From positions 1 to 9,823 of the forward strand of contig UQWE01000044.1 in the NCBI GenBank assembly GCA_900544655.1: a DNA stretch of 9,823 nt, written 5' to 3'. The translations under genes were made by a program, and so were the position numbers. The notes under the pieces are model-generated. The model saw only the letters and a program-made list of their open reading frames with translations, did not search any database and was not told the origin of the DNA. The stretch is from an uncultured Coriobacteriaceae bacterium (GTDB lineage: Bacteria; Actinomycetota; Coriobacteriia; Coriobacteriales; Atopobiaceae). This document shows, piece after piece, positions 6,333-9,823 of the stretch; the first letter of the stretch is position 1; each line of letters opens with the position of its first letter.

Positions 6333-6593
6333 TTACTCCACGGTGCCGAAGCGCTGGGTCCAACCGTGGGCGACGAGAGCGGAGTTAAGCTGGTCTGCGA
6401 GACGGGGGTGCTCATAGACGCCGCTCGGCAGCATGTCAACGACCTCAAGCAGGTCATACGGGAGGTCAAATGTCTCCGCCATGACCTGAACGTCGAGGTT
6501 GTCCACGAAGCGCTCGCTCATGAACAGCGCATCAACGAAGTGCTGGAGCTCGCCGTACTCGTCAGAGTTTGGTATGTATGGAGGCTTTTCCAT
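6333..6593 (-). CDS. Small acidic protein of unknown function
   Basis: 86 residues from the ATG at 6593 (MEKPPYIP...), or 96 if translation begins at the in-frame ATG at 6623. The longer form is preceded by purine-rich GAGAGAG at suitable distance, while the shorter one has no clear ribosome binding site, so the start is unsettled. The protein is rich in Asp, Glu and Leu, has no membrane segment and no cysteine, and is probably a compact helical cytoplasmic protein. The segment VQVMAETFDLPYDLLEVVDM looks like two amphipathic helices. I recognise no domain. It ends in GWTQRFGTVE. It is convergent with the nhaA operon and divergent from the aminotransferase gene. The plus-strand frame over it gives basic, implausible protein, supporting the minus-strand reading. 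Confidence 0.7.
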   Translation of the reverse strand: MEKPPYIPNSDEYGELQHFVDALFMSERFVDNLDVQVMAETFDLPYDLLEVVDMLPSGVYEHPRLADQLNSALVAHGWTQRFGTVE

Positions 6594-6678
6594 GGGCACT
6601 ATGGTAGCAGCCGCGGACGCCATTCGCTCTCTCGTAACGTGCGCTTCGCCACTTCGCGTTCCATAACGATTATTTCTC

Positions 6679-6705
6679 TCTATACTCGAATGAACGTAAG
6701 CACAA
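6679..6705. promoter_or_regulatory. Candidate divergent promoter region for the aminotransferase and the small acidic protein
   Basis: The only AT-rich patch between the two divergent genes (6661-6690). On the plus strand TATACT (6681-6686) is a 5-of-6 match to the -10 box, but the -35 side (TTCCAT, 16 nt upstream) is poor. On the minus strand TATAGA (6684-6679) with TTGTGC (6705-6700) and a 15-nt spacer is a weak option. Overlapping -10 boxes would make the two transcripts compete. Confidence 0.3.
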
Positions 6706-6880
6706 CGCTAGCGCGGAGTATTTCAGGTGTGGGGCTGCACCGCTGCCCCCCCCTGCGGGCGGTTCGCGAGTGGCTGTCCCGCGGCTGGTCCGCGAATGTC
6801 ATGCGGACTGGATCGCGTCCGGCGTATCGGCGCTGTGCGAGCTTAAGCACAAGAACGGGCAGAACCAGGCGTCGACGAAC
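6693..6880 (+). ncRNA. Structured, C-rich leader of the aminotransferase mRNA (candidate cis-regulatory RNA)
   Basis: If transcription starts near 6693 the leader is about 200 nt. It is very GC-rich and can form several local stems. CCGC and GCGG flank a loop carrying eight consecutive C (6746-6753). CTGGTCCGC and GCGGACTGG form a 9-bp stem with two G-U pairs. TGTGC and GCACA form a 5-bp stem near 6835-6852. It contains no convincing small ORF on the plus strand. I checked for tRNA, SRP RNA, tmRNA and T-box signatures and saw none. Whether this is a regulatory RNA or merely GC-rich leader is open. Confidence 0.25.
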
Positions 6881-6890
6881 GGAGACGAGC

Positions 6891-8183
6891 ATGGCAAGTG
6901 TCTACGAGCAGATGACGAACGAAGAGCTTGACGAGCAAATCGCCCAACTCGAGGCGGAGGCGGAAAAGCTCCGCGCTCGTGGCCTCAAGCTCGATATGGC
7001 CCGCGGCAAGCCGAGCCCGGAGCAGGTCGACCTTTCTCGCCCCATGCTCGACGTGCTCACCTCGTCCACCGACCTCGTCGATGGGGGTGTAGACGCCGGC
7101 AACTATGGTTGCCCTGATGGTCTCCCCGCGGCTCGCCGTCTCATGGCGGATCTTCTTGGCGTCGACGCGGACAATCTCATCCTCGGTGGATCTTCGAGTC
7201 TGAACATCATGCACGACGTCGTCGTCCATGGCTGGATCCACGGCGTTCGCGGCTGCGAGCCCCATGCGGTTCAGGCCGCCCGCGGCCCGCTCAAGTTCCT
7301 GTGCCCGTCGCCCGGCTATGATCGCCACTTCGCAGTCAGCGCCTCCGTGGGCTACACGAACGTGCCCATTCGCATGACGCCGGAGGGCCCCGACATGGAC
7401 GAGGTCGTGCGCCTCGTCGAGAACGATCCGACGGTCAAGGGCATCTGGTGCGTTCCCAAGTACTCGAACCCCACGGGCGTCACCTACTCGGATGAAGTCG
7501 TTCGCCGCTTCGCCGCCCTCAGGCCCGCCGCACCGGACTTCCGCATCTTCTGGGACAACGCCTACGCGATTCACGATCTCAACGAGGAGCCGGACTACTT
7601 GCTCGACATCTTCGGTGCGATCGCTGCGGAGGATCACGATAACCTCGTCTACGAGTTTGCCTCGACGAGTAAGGTGACCTTCCCGGGCAGCGGCATTGCC
7701 TGTGTCGTCGCCAGTCCTGCCGACATCGCCGACCTCCGCAAGACCTTCAACGTGGAGCGCGTCTGCTCTGACAAGCTCATGCAGCTTGCGCACGTTCGTT
7801 GGTTTGGCGATGCGGATGGCGTCCGCGCTCACATGGTCGAGCACGCGAGGATTCTTGCCCCGCGCTTCGAACTCGTGGACGAGAAGCTCGAGAGCGGTCT
7901 GGGCGACCTCGAGTGTGCCACCTGGTCTCACCCGCGTGGCGGCTACTTCGTTTCCTTCGATGGTCCCAAGGGCTCCGCGAAGAAGATTGTCGCCCTTGCC
8001 GAGGAGCTTGGCGTCAAGATGACGCCTGCAGGCGCTACCTGGCCTTATGGCAAGGACCCGGACGACACGAACATTCGCATCGCTCCTTCGTATCCCAGCC
8101 TTGAGGACCTCGGCGCCGCGCTCGATGTCTTCGTGACCTGTGTGCGCCTCGTGTCGGCACGACTCGCTCGCGAGGCGCGCTAG
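6891..8183 (+). CDS. PLP-dependent aminotransferase, class Ic aspartate aminotransferase type
   Basis: 430 residues. It probably moves an amino group between aspartate or a related amino acid and 2-oxoglutarate, in amino-acid metabolism in the cytoplasm. Fold-type I landmarks in order: GNYG (70-73), GGSSSLNIM (99-107, phosphate-binding turn), PKYSNPTG (189-196, Asn193 to the cofactor ring), FWDNAYAIHDL (220-230, Asp222 and Tyr225), FASTSKVTFPGSGI (257-269; Lys261 is the Schiff-base lysine) and NIRIAPSYPS (394-403; Arg396 binds the substrate carboxylate). The long N-terminal helix and the STSKVTFPG and APSYP blocks fit the Asp_aminotransf family (PF12897, class Ic) rather than classical AspC. 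The ATG at 6891 follows GGAG (6881-6884) by 6 nt; the open frame extends upstream but is basic, non-coding-like sequence. Substrate is inferred from the family. Confidence 0.92.
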   Translation: MASVYEQMTNEELDEQIAQLEAEAEKLRARGLKLDMARGKPSPEQVDLSRPMLDVLTSSTDLVDGGVDAGNYGCPDGLPAARRLMADLLGVDADNLILGGSSSLNIMHDVVVHGWIHGVRGCEPHAVQAARGPLKFLCPSPGYDRHFAVSASVGYTNVPIRMTPEGPDMDEVVRLVENDPTVKGIWCVPKYSNPTGVTYSDEVVRRFAALRPAAPDFRIFWDNAYAIHDLNEEPDYLLDIFGAIAAEDHDNLVYEFASTSKVTFPGSGIACVVASPADIADLRKTFNVERVCSDKLMQLAHVRWFGDADGVRAHMVEHARILAPRFELVDEKLESGLGDLECATWSHPRGGYFVSFDGPKGSAKKIVALAEELGVKMTPAGATWPYGKDPDDTNIRIAPSYPSLEDLGAALDVFVTCVRLVSARLAREAR

Positions 8184-8206
8184 GCGGCGTCGGCGCGCAC
8201 GTGAGG

Positions 8207-8212
8207 TAGAAT
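8207..8212 (+). promoter_or_regulatory. Candidate -10 box of the TPR-STAS-Tat operon
   Basis: TAGAAT, 5 of 6 to TATAAT, 24 nt after the aminotransferase stop. The upstream region is GC-rich and shows no good -35. Transcription would begin near 8219, just before the first leader hairpin. Confidence 0.3.
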
Positions 8213-8223
8213 ACGCAGAATGT

Positions 8224-8283
8224 GTGCGCCCAGGCCCTGGCCCGGGCGCACCTGCATCAAGGGGAATTGCCCGATTGCGGGCA
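8224..8283 (+). other. Two stem-loops in the leader of the TPR gene
   Basis: The first stem pairs GTGCGCCC (8224-8231) with GGGCGCAC (8244-8251), 8 perfect base pairs, and can extend inward by GGC with GCC around a CCTG loop. The second pairs TGCCCG (8268-8273) with CGGGCA (8278-8283) around an ATTG tetraloop. It ends directly against the ribosome binding site GGAAGGA (8284-8290). No T run follows either stem, so these are not plain terminators of the aminotransferase gene, although the first could serve as a 3'-end barrier. They more likely shape translation of the downstream gene. Confidence 0.5.
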
Positions 8284-8299
8284 GGAAGGACGCTCATCG

Positions 8300-9172
8300 A
8301 TGGCATTGAAGCCAAAGAAGACAGACGAGGCTTCTACGCGCGAGTCGACCGTCAAGGGCGAGGAAGCCGCGGGCAAGGGCCTAGGCACGACCGGCCGCGG
8401 CCGTAGCCGCAGCATGTCGTCCGCCGAGGATCAGACTCCCGTGCGCACGGTGACACCGTCGAGGCGCCGTCCTGCCGTGGTCATTGGCGTCGTGATCGCG
8501 TCCATCATCATGGTGGGTTCAATCCTGCTGCCGTCCCTTTCCGCCATCATCTCCGGTATCCAGAAGAGCAAGGCTTCTGCCGCGACCGCTACAACCGCGG
8601 CAGCCACCTCCGCCGCGGCGATTGATGCCTCCACCTCTGACGCCAAGACGACCAACACGTATATGAATGACCTGGATGAGCACTACCAGTCCATCGTCTC
8701 CCCGCTCGAGGAGAAGCTCAAGGATTCCCCGGACGACAAGGCCGCCCTCATCAACCTTGCGAACAACTACCTGAACTGGGGTAGTACCGCCAGGAACTAT
8801 GCCTCGAGTGATGACGACCAAGCCCACATAAGGGAGTTGCTCACCACGGCTGAGGGCTACTACGATTCATACCTCGAGCTCGAGGACGCAAGCGCCGCGC
8901 GTGTGAACAGGGCGCTTTGCCAGTACTATCTTGGCGATCAGTCTGGCGCCATCAAGGCCATTGAGGATTTCACCAAGAGTGTCGGTGATTATGCTCCGGC
9001 ATGGACCAATCTGGGAATGATGTACCAGGAGACCGGAGAGACTGAAAAGGCCACGGATGCCTTCAACAAGGCGCTCGAGGTCGATCCTGACAACACTTAT
9101 GGACTTCAGAGCTACGCAACGTCGCAGCTCCGGTCCCTTACCTCTGCCGCCACGACGTCGGCTGCGGAATAG
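8300..9172 (+). CDS. Membrane-anchored tetratricopeptide repeat protein
   Basis: 290 residues. A basic, Ser- and Thr-rich cytoplasmic N-terminus (1-57) leads into one membrane segment (about 59-84, VIGVVIASIIMVGSILLPSL at its core). An Ala/Thr-rich linker (90-118) and TPR-like helical repeats (about 135-165, 196-227 and 231-265) follow. The last repeat is the clearest: APAWTNLGMMYQETGETEKA followed by a DAFNKALEVDPDN block, which fits the TPR consensus. The positive N-terminus predicts the repeats outside the membrane, where TPRs usually serve as a protein-binding scaffold. The ATG at 8300 is chosen for GGAAGGA 9 nt upstream; an earlier in-frame ATG at 8222 falls in the hairpin leader. It is followed after 13 nt by the STAS gene, so it is the first gene of an operon. 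Partner proteins are unknown. Confidence 0.85.
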   Translation: MALKPKKTDEASTRESTVKGEEAAGKGLGTTGRGRSRSMSSAEDQTPVRTVTPSRRRPAVVIGVVIASIIMVGSILLPSLSAIISGIQKSKASAATATTAAATSAAAIDASTSDAKTTNTYMNDLDEHYQSIVSPLEEKLKDSPDDKAALINLANNYLNWGSTARNYASSDDDQAHIRELLTTAEGYYDSYLELEDASAARVNRALCQYYLGDQSGAIKAIEDFTKSVGDYAPAWTNLGMMYQETGETEKATDAFNKALEVDPDNTYGLQSYATSQLRSLTSAATTSAAE

Positions 9173-9185
9173 GAAAGGGGAGGAC

Positions 9186-9497
9186 ATGGATCTTTCCATC
9201 ACAAACGCTGAGAAGGCGGGCAAGACCCTCGTCACCGTTGTGGGTGAGGTTGACGTGTCGAACGCGGGCGAGCTTCGCGAGGCGGTGGATTCCGCGCTCG
9301 AGGTGGCTCCCGCGGCGGTTTCCGTCGATCTTGCGGGGGTTTCCTACATTGACTCGACCGGGATTGGCGTGCTCGTGGGCGCCGCCACCCGCGCGCAGGA
9401 GGCGGGAGTGGCCTTCTCCGTCGCTCATCCGCAGGCAAACGTCAAGCGTGTGCTCGGCCTTCTTGGCGTCGAGCGTCAGCTCAACGTGGAAGACTAA
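9186..9497 (+). CDS. STAS-domain anti-sigma factor antagonist (SpoIIAA/RsbV type)
   Basis: 103 residues, one complete STAS domain. Proteins of this kind bind a serine-kinase anti-sigma factor and free the sigma factor; phosphorylation of one serine switches them off and a PP2C phosphatase switches them on. The switch motif YIDSTGIGVLVG (54-65) is intact, and Ser57 corresponds to the phosphorylated Ser58 of SpoIIAA. The N-terminal strand with GEVDVSNAGELREAVD (20-35) and the C-terminal VKRVLGLLGV helix are also typical. AAGGGG (9175-9180) precedes the ATG. No RsbW-like kinase or sigma factor is in the window, so the pathway partner must lie elsewhere. Its place between a TPR membrane protein and a Tat subunit is not the usual sigma operon arrangement. 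Confidence 0.93.
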   Translation: MDLSITNAEKAGKTLVTVVGEVDVSNAGELREAVDSALEVAPAAVSVDLAGVSYIDSTGIGVLVGAATRAQEAGVAFSVAHPQANVKRVLGLLGVERQLNVED

Positions 9498-9540
9498 TCA
9501 CACCCATCGTTCTCGGGTCTAGACGCCCAAGGAGGCATTC

Positions 9541-9823
9541 GTGTTCGGCATCGGAAATCAAGAGCTCTTTCTCATCATCCTGTTCGCGTTCTTGTTGTTC
9601 GGGCCTGACAAGCTACCCGGCATGGGGCGCACCATCGGCCGTGCCCTGCGCCAGTTCCGTACCGCGCAGGAGGGCGTGACCAAGGTCGTCCAGTCCGAGA
9701 TCATCGACCCGATCCAGAACGTCGCAGAGACCTCGACTGGCAAGGCCGCCGCGAAGGCCAAGGCTGAGGACGAGGACATGACGGAGGAGGAGGTCGCAGC
9801 CGCCAAGCCGGCGGAGACCTTCG
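9541..9823 (+). CDS. Sec-independent translocase TatA/TatB subunit, 3' end beyond window
   Basis: First 94 codons visible, cut by the right edge. Starts with GTG at 9541, with a strong AAGGAGG (9529-9535) 5 nt upstream. It has a short N-terminal stretch with Glu8, one membrane helix (about 9-20), the hinge FGPDKLP (20-26) and an amphipathic helix (GMGRTIGRALRQFRTAQEGV, 27-46). A charged Ala-, Lys- and Glu-rich tail follows, as in the family. TatA/B proteins form the twin-arginine pore that exports folded proteins. Glu8 and the GPDKLP hinge favour a TatB-like role, but TatA and TatB are not cleanly separable in Gram-positive bacteria, so no symbol is given. It lies 43 nt after the STAS gene, probably in the same transcript; a tatC may follow outside the window. 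Confidence 0.88.
   Translation, partial: MFGIGNQELFLIILFAFLLFGPDKLPGMGRTIGRALRQFRTAQEGVTKVVQSEIIDPIQNVAETSTGKAAAKAKAEDEDMTEEEVAAAKPAETF

Noticed and set aside
6366..6890. Possible 175-residue N-terminal extension of the aminotransferase
   Set aside because: The extra sequence is Arg-rich, overlaps the opposite-strand small gene and has no family counterpart. The ATG at 6891 has a good ribosome binding site and a family-typical start.
6693..6890. SRP RNA, tRNA, tmRNA or T-box in the aminotransferase leader
   Set aside because: A GGTTCG-like stretch drew attention, but there is no acceptor stem, no SRP tetraloop signature and no T-box sequence.
6843..8315. A 490-codon open frame on the minus strand opposite the aminotransferase
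   Set aside because: Same shadow effect; the plus-strand gene carries a full set of PLP-enzyme motifs.
9514..9528. Palindrome GTCTAGAC between the STAS and Tat genes as an operator or terminator
   Set aside because: Only 8 bp, no T run, and the strong ribosome binding site begins immediately after; chance is likely.

Overview
The window looks like a chromosomal stretch of a high-GC member of the Coriobacteriia (Actinomycetota; Olsenella, Atopobium or Collinsella-like). The evidence is strong G/C bias at third codon positions, GTG starts, and gene types common in that group: a UPF0210 protein, DegV, a DUF1836 regulator, a family II pyrophosphatase and a class Ic aspartate aminotransferase. 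The assignment rests on protein character only; no rRNA or tRNA is present to confirm it.

Left part (1-2389). A UPF0210/PFL-family gene runs off the left edge on the minus strand. A DegV fatty-acid-binding protein gene follows on the same strand. It is divergently paired with a DUF1836 (MerR-like) regulator on the plus strand. The 203-bp region between the two holds a candidate DegV promoter and a small inverted repeat.

Centre (2390-3680). A Fic-family protein with a C-terminal winged helix stands alone and is visibly less GC-rich than its neighbours. Its start region holds the most striking non-coding structure in the window. Four 11-bp half-sites (consensus close to TATCCTMGCCA) form two nested palindromes centred exactly on 2564. 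They are interleaved with a good -35/-10 pair and with the fic ribosome binding site, which suggests tight autorepression. On the other side of the operator, the minus strand has a well-placed ribosome binding site and ATG followed by coding-like sequence that appears frameshifted. This may be the relic of a divergent partner gene.

Right of centre (3680-6180). A manganese-dependent family II inorganic pyrophosphatase (ppaC) and an NhaA Na+/H+ antiporter form a tight two-gene operon, with 5 nt between stop and start. It closes with a textbook intrinsic terminator at 6143-6177.

Right part (6333-9823). A small acidic protein of unknown function lies on the minus strand. It is divergent from a PLP-dependent aspartate aminotransferase (class Ic) that has a long, GC-rich, structured leader containing a run of eight C. 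Next comes an apparent operon: a membrane-anchored TPR protein, a STAS-domain anti-sigma-factor antagonist, and a TatA/TatB-type translocase subunit cut by the right edge. The TPR gene is preceded by two strong stem-loops. No IS element, CRISPR array, tRNA or rRNA was seen.
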